From: CAYQAJ01 sp964415245
GTDB taxonomy: Bacteria > Planctomycetota > Planctomycetia > Pirellulales > Pirellulaceae
Direction of reading: 5' to 3'
DNA: 5,640 bases
Assembly (NCBI GenBank): GCA_964415245.1
Contig: CAYQAJ010000315.1
Coordinates: 1 to 5,640 of the forward strand
The translations under genes were made by a program, and so were the position numbers. Shown one piece after another: positions 1-4,961 of the stretch. Below the pieces are notes generated by a model, which worked only from the letters and a program-made list of their open reading frames with translations, made no database searches and was not told the origin of the DNA. Every line of letters begins with the position of its first letter. The stretch's first letter is position 1.

Positions 1-2
1 AC

Positions 3-1865
3 TTGCTCGAACGGGGGCTGATCACGCACGTCGGCATGAACGGCGCGGGGCCGATACACGATTACGAGCTGGCCCGCATCGGCGCGACTTGCGAAAGCGT
101 GGCCCGCTACATCCGCACGGGCGAGTTCGGCCTGTGGCGGGAGACGGGCGAGCTGAACGACGTGGTTCGCCGCGGCGTCGCCGCGGGTCTCGGATTCGGC
201 GAATCGGTCGGTCGGGCCATTCTCGACGGCGACTTCCCCTACCGCAACACCAGCGTCACCGCGGCTTGCGTGCGACTGGGAGTGCCGATCACGGTACACG
301 TCGGCATCGGGTACGACATTCTACACGAGCACCCCAACTTCGACGCGGCCGCGTGCGGCCTGGCCAGCTACCGCGACTTCCTCAAGGTGTGCGCCACGGT
401 CGAGCGGCTCGAAGGGGGCGTATTCCTGTGTTTCGGCTCGGCGGTGATGGGGCCGGAAGTCTATCTGAAAGCGCTGTCGATGGCCCGCAACGTTGCGCGG
501 CAGGAGGGTCGCGAGATCGCCCATTTCACGACCGCCGCGTTCGACCTGATCCCGGTGGACGGCGACTTTCGCAGCGAGGCGCCGCGCAGCAACCCGCAGT
601 ACTATTACCGCCCGTGGAAGACGATCCTGGTCCGCACGGTGTCGGATGGCGGCGAGAGTTTCTACGTGTGCGGCGATCACCGGCAGACGTTGCCCCACCT
701 GCGGCGCGCGGCGTTAGCGGCCGAGGAGGCGCCACTTCAAGTGGACAGGGCCGCCCAGCTCGTTGTCCCTGTGTCCGCCCAACGTGCGCCTGATCGAGCT
801 GCGGCCATCGCCCGGGGGCCGGCGTCGTCGATCTCGCTGGATCGGTTGGAAGCGATTTTGGCGCATCTGCCGCACTTGCGCATCGCGCTGGTCGGCGACT
901 TGTTTCTCGATCGCTACCTCGATATCGACCCCGCGCGAGCGGAGACGTCGATAGAAACGGGCCTCGTGGCGCATCAGGTCGTCCGCGTCCGCAATGCGCC
1001 CGGAGCGCTGGGCACGGTGATGAACAATCTGGCGGCGCTTGGCGTCGGGACACTGCTCCCCGTTTCGGTCATCGGCGACGACGGACACGGCTACGATCTG
1101 CTGCGAGAACTGGCACGATTGCCGGTCGACGACCAATTTCTGATTCGCGATCCTGCGCGGCTGACTCCCACGTACACCAAGCCCGTTCAACCCGACGCCG
1201 GCGGTGCGTGGCGGGAATTGAGCCGGCTCGACGTGCGGACCCGCGCACCCCTGAGCGACGATTCCTATACGGCGCTCGGCCGCAATCTGCGCGAGGCGCT
1301 GGCTAGCTGCGACGGCCTGATCGTGCTCGACCAGTTGGGCGAGGAGCAGGGGGGAATCGTCGACGCCCGCGTGCGCGGCCTGCTCGACGAGTTTTCGAAG
1401 GAGCAACCCAATCGACTGGTTTTCGTCGACAGCCGTTCGCAGCTCGACCGTTTTCGATCCGGCACACTGAAAGGTAACGCGGCCGAAGTGCTCTCGGCGT
1501 CGGGCGCGTCCGACGCGGCGGGCTCGCGCGAACTTGCCGTCATCGCTTCTGCGGCACAACTCCTCTCCCGCCGAACCGGCGCGTCGGTTTACTGCACGCT
1601 CGGGTGCGATGGAATGCTGGTGACCCAACCGGACCAGGAGCCGGTTCACGTCGCCGGCATGCCCGCTACCGGACCGGTCGATATCGTCGGCGCCGGCGAC
1701 AGCGCCACGGCGGGCATCGTCGTATCGCTACTGGCCGATGCTACTGCCGAGGAAGCGGCCGCCGTCGGCAATCTGGTGGCTTCCATCACGGTCGAACAGC
1801 TCGGCACCACCGGCACCGCCACGCCCGAGCAAATGATCGCTCGGCGGCGGCAATGGTCCGACTGA
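3..1865 (+). CDS. Fusion protein: deoxyhypusine-synthase-like domain plus PfkB/RfaE-type sugar kinase (5' partial)
   Basis: The frame is open from the left edge, so the true start lies upstream; residues are counted from the TTG at position 3. Residues 1-235 resemble the bacterial deoxyhypusine-synthase-like family (PF01916 type): NGAGPIHD at 13-20, TVHVGIG at 97-103, GGVFLCFGSAVMGPEVYLKA near 138-157 and GDHRQTLPHL at 224-233. Residues 236-278 form an Ala/Arg-rich linker. Residues 280-620 look like a PfkB/ribokinase-fold kinase close to the HldE/RfaE kinase domain: VGDLFLDRY at 297-305, a substrate-loop PGALGT at 333-338 where PGGAAN is usual, KGNAAE at 490-495 and the anion-hole motif DIVGAGDS at 560-567 with the likely catalytic base Asp566. 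Such kinases phosphorylate a sugar with ATP in the cytosol; the substrate here is unknown. The deoxyhypusine-synthase-like half probably binds NAD by family, but the catalytic lysine of true deoxyhypusine synthase is not seen where expected. The domain calls come from motif recognition. The fusion itself is visible in the sequence. Confidence 0.85.
   Translation: MLERGLITHVGMNGAGPIHDYELARIGATCESVARYIRTGEFGLWRETGELNDVVRRGVAAGLGFGESVGRAILDGDFPYRNTSVTAACVRLGVPITVHVGIGYDILHEHPNFDAAACGLASYRDFLKVCATVERLEGGVFLCFGSAVMGPEVYLKALSMARNVARQEGREIAHFTTAAFDLIPVDGDFRSEAPRSNPQYYYRPWKTILVRTVSDGGESFYVCGDHRQTLPHLRRAALAAEEAPLQVDRAAQLVVPVSAQRAPDRAAAIARGPASSISLDRLEAILAHLPHLRIALVGDLFLDRYLDIDPARAETSIETGLVAHQVVRVRNAPGALGTVMNNLAALGVGTLLPVSVIGDDGHGYDLLRELARLPVDDQFLIRDPARLTPTYTKPVQPDAGGAWRELSRLDVRTRAPLSDDSYTALGRNLREALASCDGLIVLDQLGEEQGGIVDARVRGLLDEFSKEQPNRLVFVDSRSQLDRFRSGTLKGNAAEVLSASGASDAAGSRELAVIASAAQLLSRRTGASVYCTLGCDGMLVTQPDQEPVHVAGMPATGPVDIVGAGDSATAGIVVSLLADATAEEAAAVGNLVASITVEQLGTTGTATPEQMIARRRQWSD
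723..743 (+). promoter_or_regulatory. Possible internal ribosome binding site and GTG start for the kinase half
   Basis: GAGGAGG at 723-729 is a near-perfect Shine-Dalgarno sequence inside the linker of the fused gene. An in-frame GTG follows at 741, with 11 nt between, which is longer than ideal. Initiation here would give a free kinase of about 374 residues. A second in-frame GTG lies at 771. There is no stop codon between the two domains, so this would be an additional product and not a replacement. It could equally be a fossil of the ancestral start of a separate kinase gene, or chance in purine-rich Glu-Glu-Ala codons. Confidence 0.3.
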
Positions 1866-2162
1866 TCGCGAGGGCGGAGGATTCGCGGCTTGCGATACCG
1901 CCGGGCGAGCAGCGGTCGTCGCGCGGTTCTTTGAGTCGTTACGCCAAGCGCGGTAAGGCGTTAGGACCGACCTCGGGTGGGGAGCGCCGCACGCGACTTT
2001 TTCCACGCGGCGCGAAAGGGGGTGTCAGCTTGTTGTCACCCAGGTTTGCTATTGTTACTGGTTCCGCCGTGAGTGTCCCGCGGCGGAACGCGCCGAAGCG
2101 TACCTGCCGGTAGCGCGATCGGAGCGGTAACATGCCAGCAAGCTCGTGGCGATAAACGGCGC
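1866..2162. other. Intergenic region with GC-rich inverted repeats; no gene recognised
   Basis: I find no convincing gene in these 297 bases. They contain a 7-bp inverted repeat (GCGCCGC at 1984-1990, GCGGCGC at 2007-2013) enclosing a T5 run, an imperfect 20-bp dyad at 2021-2040 (GGTGTCA / TGTCACC with one mismatch per arm), and a perfect 9-bp repeat listed separately. A TTGTCA at 2033-2038 resembles a -35 box, but no -10 box sits at the right distance. The promoter of the downstream gene is probably here, but I cannot place it. Confidence 0.5.
2061..2089. repeat. Perfect 9-bp inverted repeat (hairpin) upstream of the PDDEXK-like gene
   Basis: GTTCCGCCG at 2061-2069 and CGGCGGAAC at 2081-2089 are exact reverse complements separated by 11 nt. 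The stem can be extended inward by a T-G wobble and a G-C pair. It lies about 75 nt before the start codon at 2163 and about 200 nt after the previous stop. There is no T run on its 3' side, so it is not a classical intrinsic terminator. It may be a leader hairpin, a factor-assisted terminator or an operator. Confidence 0.45.
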
Positions 2163-2747
2163 ATGACGCATCGCGACAACCAATACGAGGCGGCGTTTGA
2201 AGCGTTCTTGCGCAGCCGGCAGATTCCCTACGTGGCGATCGACGAATCGCGCCGCGCGCTGTTGGGGCACGGGTCGCTCAAGAGCCTCGACTTCATCGTA
2301 TCGCCCTGCTCGACGGACCGCTCATTTCTTGTCGACGTCAAGGGGCGGCGTTTTCCCTCGGGGCGGCAGTACTTTAAGAATTGGTCGACCCGCGAGGAGC
2401 TTCGCAGCCTTTCGCACTGGGAGGAGCTTTTCGGCGCTCGGTTTCTCGGCCTGTTGGTGTTCGCGTACCACGTGATGGGCGACCGCTCGCCGTTGCCGCC
2501 CGAGCACTTGTTTTCCCACGGCGAGAGGCTGTATGCGTTTGTCGGCGTGCGGCTCGACCATTACGCCTGTTGGGCCCGCACCATCTCGCCCAAGTGGGAC
2601 ACGGTGTCAATGCGCACCTCTCTCTTCCGCCGGCTCGCTCGACCTGCCGAGCAGTTCTTTTCTGGTCGGGTCGACGGGATGCCCAACGCATCTGAGGTAC
2701 TCGCGGTCGCAAGCCGGGCCGACACGTCCGACGCACCGGATGGGTAG
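2163..2747 (+). CDS. Uncharacterised small protein with PD-(D/E)XK nuclease-like signature
   Basis: The protein has 194 residues and no signal peptide or membrane segment, so it is probably cytosolic. The N-terminal half has the pattern of a PD-(D/E)XK endonuclease core of the archaeal Holliday-junction-resolvase or restriction type: a helix with Glu9 (QYEAAFEAFL), then SLDFIV with Asp43, then FLVDVKGRR with Asp58 and Lys60, giving E-x(n)-D-x(14)-DxK. A Trp-rich stretch (KNWSTREELRSLSHWEELFG, residues 72-91) and a hydrophobic strand (FLGLLVFAYHV, 94-104) follow. The tail after about 165 is low in conserved-looking features. I recall similar conserved hypothetical proteins in planctomycetes but know of no assigned function. 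I chose ATG 2163 because the nuclease-like helix begins right after it; a GTG at 2073 would add 30 Arg-rich residues with no fold. No strong Shine-Dalgarno precedes the ATG. Flanks are long and non-coding, so it is probably transcribed alone. Nuclease activity is inferred from the motif only. Confidence 0.8.
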   Translation: MTHRDNQYEAAFEAFLRSRQIPYVAIDESRRALLGHGSLKSLDFIVSPCSTDRSFLVDVKGRRFPSGRQYFKNWSTREELRSLSHWEELFGARFLGLLVFAYHVMGDRSPLPPEHLFSHGERLYAFVGVRLDHYACWARTISPKWDTVSMRTSLFRRLARPAEQFFSGRVDGMPNASEVLAVASRADTSDAPDG

Positions 2748-2812
2748 CCCGACATCGTGACCCCGCCGAAGTTCGACTCCCCATCTTGACGCGGCGCGCT
2801 GCCATGTTGCAT

Positions 2813-2840
2813 CGACTCGCGTTGCGCGAACGCAACGTCG
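2813..2840 (+). terminator. Bulged hairpin, possible terminator of the PDDEXK-like gene (no T tract)
   Basis: GTTGCG at 2821-2826 and CGCAAC at 2831-2836 pair around a CGAA tetraloop. An outer CGAC (2813-2816) pairs with GTCG (2837-2840) across a 4-nt bulge; alternatively C2820 pairs with G2837. This gives a 10-bp stem about 65 nt after the stop at 2747. No T run follows, so intrinsic termination is doubtful and the role is inferred from position. Confidence 0.3.
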
Positions 2841-2942
2841 CTACAAGGGCTGCTCGTATCGCGCCTGCTGTTGTCGCGCCAATGCTCGCGACGTGACTCC
2901 GATGCGTCTCCTGTCGCTGGCGGTTTCGCTGGTTCGCCAGAT

Positions 2943-2971
2943 TTGCCAGGTATCGATTTATGAGCTACGTT
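2943..2971 (+). promoter_or_regulatory. Weak sigma-70-like promoter candidate for the first vWA gene
   Basis: TTGCCA at 2943-2948 matches five of six bases of the -35 consensus. TACGTT at 2966-2971, after a 17-nt spacer, matches three of six bases of the -10 consensus. Initiation just downstream would give a leader of roughly 140 nt containing the aptamer-like segment. The -35 box overlaps the outer arm of a nested CTGG/CCAG dyad (2917-2920 with 2946-2949; 2929-2932 with 2937-2940), which could be an operator. The match is weak. Confidence 0.25.
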
Positions 2972-3016
2972 TGGAATGGTTGAGCACTTCACTGCCTCGT
3001 CGTCGTCATCTCAACT

Positions 3017-3073
3017 AGGGCCCACCGGCTGGCCAGTCACGGGTCTTTGCCTCTCCAGGACCGCCAGGCTGCC
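3017..3073 (+). promoter_or_regulatory. Degenerate GEMM-I (c-di-GMP) riboswitch-like leader
   Basis: This segment lines up with the better-preserved element before the second vWA gene. Shared parts are CA(C/T)GGGTC (3038-3045 here), GGA(C/T) just before the 12-mer, and the exact 12-mer CGCCAGGCTGCC (3062-3073). The left edge AGGGCCCACC at 3017-3026 resembles the conserved AGGGCAAACC of the GEMM-I family. The GNRA-capped hairpin and the GCAAAGCC joining segment that contribute to ligand binding are absent or collapsed to GGCCAGTCA (3031-3039), and the second stem is only about 4 bp (GGTC 3042-3045 with GACC 3059-3062). I read it as a decayed or highly diverged aptamer, probably unable to bind c-di-GMP in the usual way. 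Confidence 0.4.
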
Positions 3074-3109
3074 AAGCGCGGCGCACAGCACGTACCTAAT
3101 GTTCTGGAG
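3053..3109 (+). promoter_or_regulatory. Shine-Dalgarno site of the first vWA gene and its complementary anti-SD strand
   Basis: CTGGAG at 3104-3109 lies 8 nt before ATG 3118 and decides that start. The upstream strand CTCCAGGAC at 3053-3061 can pair with GTTCTGGAG at 3101-3109 as a continuous 9-bp helix with one G-T wobble, which would hide the ribosome binding site. The anti-SD strand overlaps GACC (3059-3062), one arm of the aptamer-like second stem, so the two structures are mutually exclusive. This is a plausible translational switch, seen as complementarity only. Confidence 0.45.
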
Positions 3110-3795
3110 TATCACTCATGACTCGCCCGAATTCTCAGCGCGTTAGTCGGCCGCCAGCGCGCGATGCGTTGCACCGCACGCGATCAACGCGGCGTGGCAC
3201 GATCGTGGTTTTGACGGCGTTCTTGCTCATCGTCGTCGTGGCCATGGTGGCCTTTTCCGTCGACATCGGCTACATCGTCACCTGCCGAACGGAGCTGCAG
3301 CGGGCCGTCGACGCCGGCGCGCTGGCCGGCGTAGGAGCATTGGGCGACGGCGAAGAGCAGGAAGTCCGCGACGTGGTGGTCGAGTACATCCAGCAGAACC
3401 TGGTCGGTGCGCAGCAGGTGCCCGAATCGGCCATCGAGATCGAGCTGGGAGAGTGGAACGACGAGACACGGCAGTTTGTGGCCGGCGGCTCCATGCCCAG
3501 CGCCGTGCGGGTGTTTGTCGAACTGGATGACAAGCCGCTGTTTTTCGGTCCCGCATTGGGTACCGATTCGTTCGACTTGTCGGCCGAAGCCATCGCCATG
3601 TTCCAGCCCCGCGACATCATGGTGGTGCTCGACTACTCGTCCAGCATGAACGACGACAGCGAGCTGAAGCAGTCGGGAGCTCTGGGTCAGGCGGCGATCG
3701 AGGCCAACCTCTTGCAGATCTACCAGGAGCTCGGCTCGCCGACCTTCGGCAATCTGACGTGGAACGGCGTGTACATCAGCAGCAACAACGACAAT
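3062..3795 (+). repeat. Tandem duplication unit, copy 1 (partner 4907-5639)
   Basis: The duplicated block starts at the shared leader 12-mer CGCCAGGCTGCC (3062 and 4907) and runs through the SD and the coding sequence, at least to the window edge. The coding parts are offset by exactly 1844 nt with no indel over 226 codons. The longest run I found is 38 identical bases (3292-3329 and 5136-5173), over the TadG signature. Conservation of the leader shows the duplication included regulatory DNA. Many synonymous differences elsewhere show that it is not very recent. Confidence 0.75.
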
Positions 3796-4557
3796 ACCGT
3801 CAAGAACCAGCTCGGCCTCAACGGCGTTTCGTACCCGTTTCCCGGCGGAAGCTGGGGCGAGTACATTAACTACGTACAGAGCAGCAGCGGCCAGTTGGCC
3901 GAACATGGACTCCGTAAAGTCTACGGCCATAAAACGCTCGTACACTACTGGCTCGAAAGCCGACCGCTGCACAGCGATACGCCCGACTTGTGGATGACCA
4001 GCGAACAGCCCATCACCGCCCTCAAGAACTCTGTGACGGTGCTGTTGGCCTACATCCAGCAGGTCCAAGCCAACGATCGCGTGGGACTCGCCGTGTACAC
4101 GCATCCCAACGACGGCGCCATCCTCGAAACCGGGCTGACCTTCAACATGCAGTTGGTCGAGGATATTTCCCGCCAGCGCCAAGCGGGCCACTACGAGCAC
4201 TACACCAACATCGGCGCGGGCCTGAGGGAAGCTCGGGAGGAAATGGAGGAAAACAGCCGCACCGGCGCCTTCAAGATGATCGTGCTCATCACCGACGGCC
4301 AGGCCAACCGCCCGTCGTATGACCCCAACGGCTACGCACTGCAGCAGGCCGATCTTTGCGCCGCCGATGGCTACCCGGTCGTAACCGTTAGCTTGGGAGT
4401 GGGCGCCGACCAGGAATTGATGCAGCAGATCGCCGACAAAACCGGCGGCGTCCACTTCAACGTCCCAGGCGGCCAAAGCGTGGCGCAGTATGAAGAGCAG
4501 CTCAAGGACGTATTCCGTCAAGTGGCGGCGAACCGTCCCCTGCGGCTGGTCAAGTAG
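3118..4557 (+). CDS. TadG-like membrane-anchored von Willebrand A (MIDAS) protein, copy 1
   Basis: The protein has 479 residues. A basic N-terminus (1-27) precedes one hydrophobic segment (about 28-48) and the TadE/TadG-like signature DIGYIVTCRTELQRAVDAGA (49-68), so it is an N-in, bitopic protein with an exported body, as in Flp/Tad pilus-associated proteins. It lacks the Glu+5 of processed prepilins. A beta-rich linker (about 100-160) leads to a vWA domain with a complete MIDAS: DYSSS (Asp172, Ser174, Ser176), Thr363 in TNIGAGL and Asp393 in LITDGQ. About 115 residues, rich in Asn, Gly and Tyr (roughly 184-298), are inserted between the first MIDAS loop and the helix LKNSVTVLLAYIQQV. The protein ends soon after the vWA fold with no C-terminal anchor. 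ATG 3118 has a good SD (CTGGAG, 8-nt spacing). A paralogue follows at 4962. Metal-dependent adhesion or pilus assembly at the cell surface is the family-based inference; no other tad genes are in view. Confidence 0.88.
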   Translation: MTRPNSQRVSRPPARDALHRTRSTRRGTIVVLTAFLLIVVVAMVAFSVDIGYIVTCRTELQRAVDAGALAGVGALGDGEEQEVRDVVVEYIQQNLVGAQQVPESAIEIELGEWNDETRQFVAGGSMPSAVRVFVELDDKPLFFGPALGTDSFDLSAEAIAMFQPRDIMVVLDYSSSMNDDSELKQSGALGQAAIEANLLQIYQELGSPTFGNLTWNGVYISSNNDNTVKNQLGLNGVSYPFPGGSWGEYINYVQSSSGQLAEHGLRKVYGHKTLVHYWLESRPLHSDTPDLWMTSEQPITALKNSVTVLLAYIQQVQANDRVGLAVYTHPNDGAILETGLTFNMQLVEDISRQRQAGHYEHYTNIGAGLREAREEMEENSRTGAFKMIVLITDGQANRPSYDPNGYALQQADLCAADGYPVVTVSLGVGADQELMQQIADKTGGVHFNVPGGQSVAQYEEQLKDVFRQVAANRPLRLVK

Positions 4558-4578
4558 CGTCGGCGCATCCGACGCTTT
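4556..4578 (+). terminator. Hairpin terminator candidate overlapping the stop codon of vWA copy 1
   Basis: AGCGTCGG at 4556-4563 and CCGACGCT at 4569-4576 form a perfect 8-bp stem with a 5-nt loop (CGCAT). A short T run follows (4576-4578). The stem begins inside the TAG stop codon. The T tract is weak, so termination may be partial, which would allow some read-through into the leader of copy 2. Confidence 0.5.
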
Positions 4579-4845
4579 CCCGCCGTCGGAGGTTTTGTAC
4601 GGAGCGCGAAACCGCAAGCGTGGCACCGCCTGGGCTGGCGGCGCCCGGCGTAACGCTGCACGCCACGACTCGCCGCGTTGCCTCAACGCATCGGCGCGTG
4701 ATGCGAAAAGTCTTCATTCGCCCAAGGGGCCGCGCCCTTCACCGGCTGGGAGTTTCACCGCATGGCGTCGCGTTGGCCGAAGCGCCGTCTGTGAGCTAAG
4801 GTTTTCTTGGTTGCCCGACCCTGATGGGTTTGTTGCCGGCAATTC

Positions 4846-4922
4846 GATAATGGCACTCCGGCCGCAAGGCCGGGTCGCAAAGCCATGGGTCCCCGCGCTC
4901 GGGGATCGCCAGGCTGCCGAAG
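4846..4922 (+). promoter_or_regulatory. Candidate GEMM-I (cyclic-di-GMP-I) riboswitch aptamer upstream of vWA copy 2
   Basis: The order of parts matches the GEMM-I family. A TGGCA strand (4851-4855) is followed by hairpin CCGGCC-GCAA-GGCCGG (4858-4873) with a GNRA tetraloop. Next comes the hallmark joining segment CGCAAAGCC (4876-4884), then ATGGGTC leading into a 7-bp second stem (GGTCCCC 4888-4894 / GGGGATC 4901-4907). The closing segment GCCAGGCTGCCGAAGG (4908-4923) is like the family's AGCCGGGTTGCCGA. By my alignment to the Vc2 RNA, the ligand-contacting positions would be G4853 (G20), A4880 (A47) and C4917 (C92). A G at the first of these favours c-di-GMP over cGAMP, for which A is typical. 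GEMM-I RNAs commonly precede pilus, adhesin and extracellular-matrix genes, which fits the downstream gene. The identification is from remembered consensus, not a covariance search. Confidence 0.68.
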
Positions 4923-4947
4923 GTTGCCGACGGCGCATCGTCGCCGC

Positions 4948-4953
4948 CTGGAG
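4948..4953 (+). promoter_or_regulatory. Shine-Dalgarno site of vWA copy 2
   Basis: CTGGAG lies 8 nt before ATG 4962, the same sequence and spacing as in copy 1. It can pair with CTCCGG at 4856-4861 (6 bp, one G-T wobble). That strand is the 5' arm of the GNRA hairpin of the aptamer. Folding of the aptamer would therefore free the ribosome binding site, suggesting an ON switch; the pairing is short and the direction is an inference. Confidence 0.55.
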
Positions 4954-4961
4954 AATCACAC

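Larger units (their letters stand above)
2748..3117. other. Long leader/intergenic region upstream of the first TadG-like gene
   Basis: I see no gene in this 370-base stretch. From left to right it holds a bulged hairpin (2813-2840), a nested CTGG/CCAG dyad (2917-2949), a weak promoter candidate (2943-2971), a degenerate riboswitch-like segment (3017-3073) and the ribosome binding site (3104-3109). The length and structure fit a long regulated 5' untranslated leader for the vWA gene. Confidence 0.6.
4558..4961. other. Intergenic leader region between the two vWA genes
   Basis: I find no credible gene in this 404-base stretch. After the terminator candidate come a 6-bp hairpin (CGCATC 4687-4692 / GATGCG 4700-4705, followed by AAAA) and a 5-bp hairpin (AAGGG 4724-4728 / CCCTT 4735-4739). 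The riboswitch candidate (4846-4922), a small hairpin (CGACG 4928-4932 / CGTCG 4939-4943) and the ribosome binding site follow. I could not identify a promoter with confidence. Transcription must start upstream of about 4845 if the aptamer is to be complete. Confidence 0.6.

Noticed and set aside
236..840. Sequencing frameshift joining two separate genes in the fused protein
   Set aside because: Frame and family motifs are continuous on both sides, and the linker is in the same frame with no stop. A missing stop cannot be fully excluded without relatives.
714..1649. A long minus-strand open frame opposite the kinase domain
   Set aside because: It mirrors the codon bias of the sense gene, has no motif or ribosome binding site, and lies opposite a clear PfkB domain.
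2132..2155. Seven-codon upstream reading frame (MPASSWR) with GGAGCGG before it
   Set aside because: It may be a leader peptide, but such short frames occur by chance and there is no attenuator structure or run of a regulatory amino acid.
2073..2162. GTG at 2073 as an earlier start of the PDDEXK-like gene
   Set aside because: The extra 30 residues are Arg/Gly-rich with no fold, no SD precedes the GTG, and it lies within the 9-bp inverted repeat.
3184..4686. A 500-codon open frame on the minus strand across the first vWA gene
   Set aside because: It is antisense to a gene with clear domain motifs. Its His/Val/Gly-rich translation shows no recognisable fold. Long antisense frames are expected in GC-rich coding DNA.
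4846..4851. GATAAT as a -10 promoter box for copy 2
   Set aside because: It matches five of six bases, but no -35 box lies 16-18 nt upstream, and transcription from here would remove the 5' strand of the aptamer.
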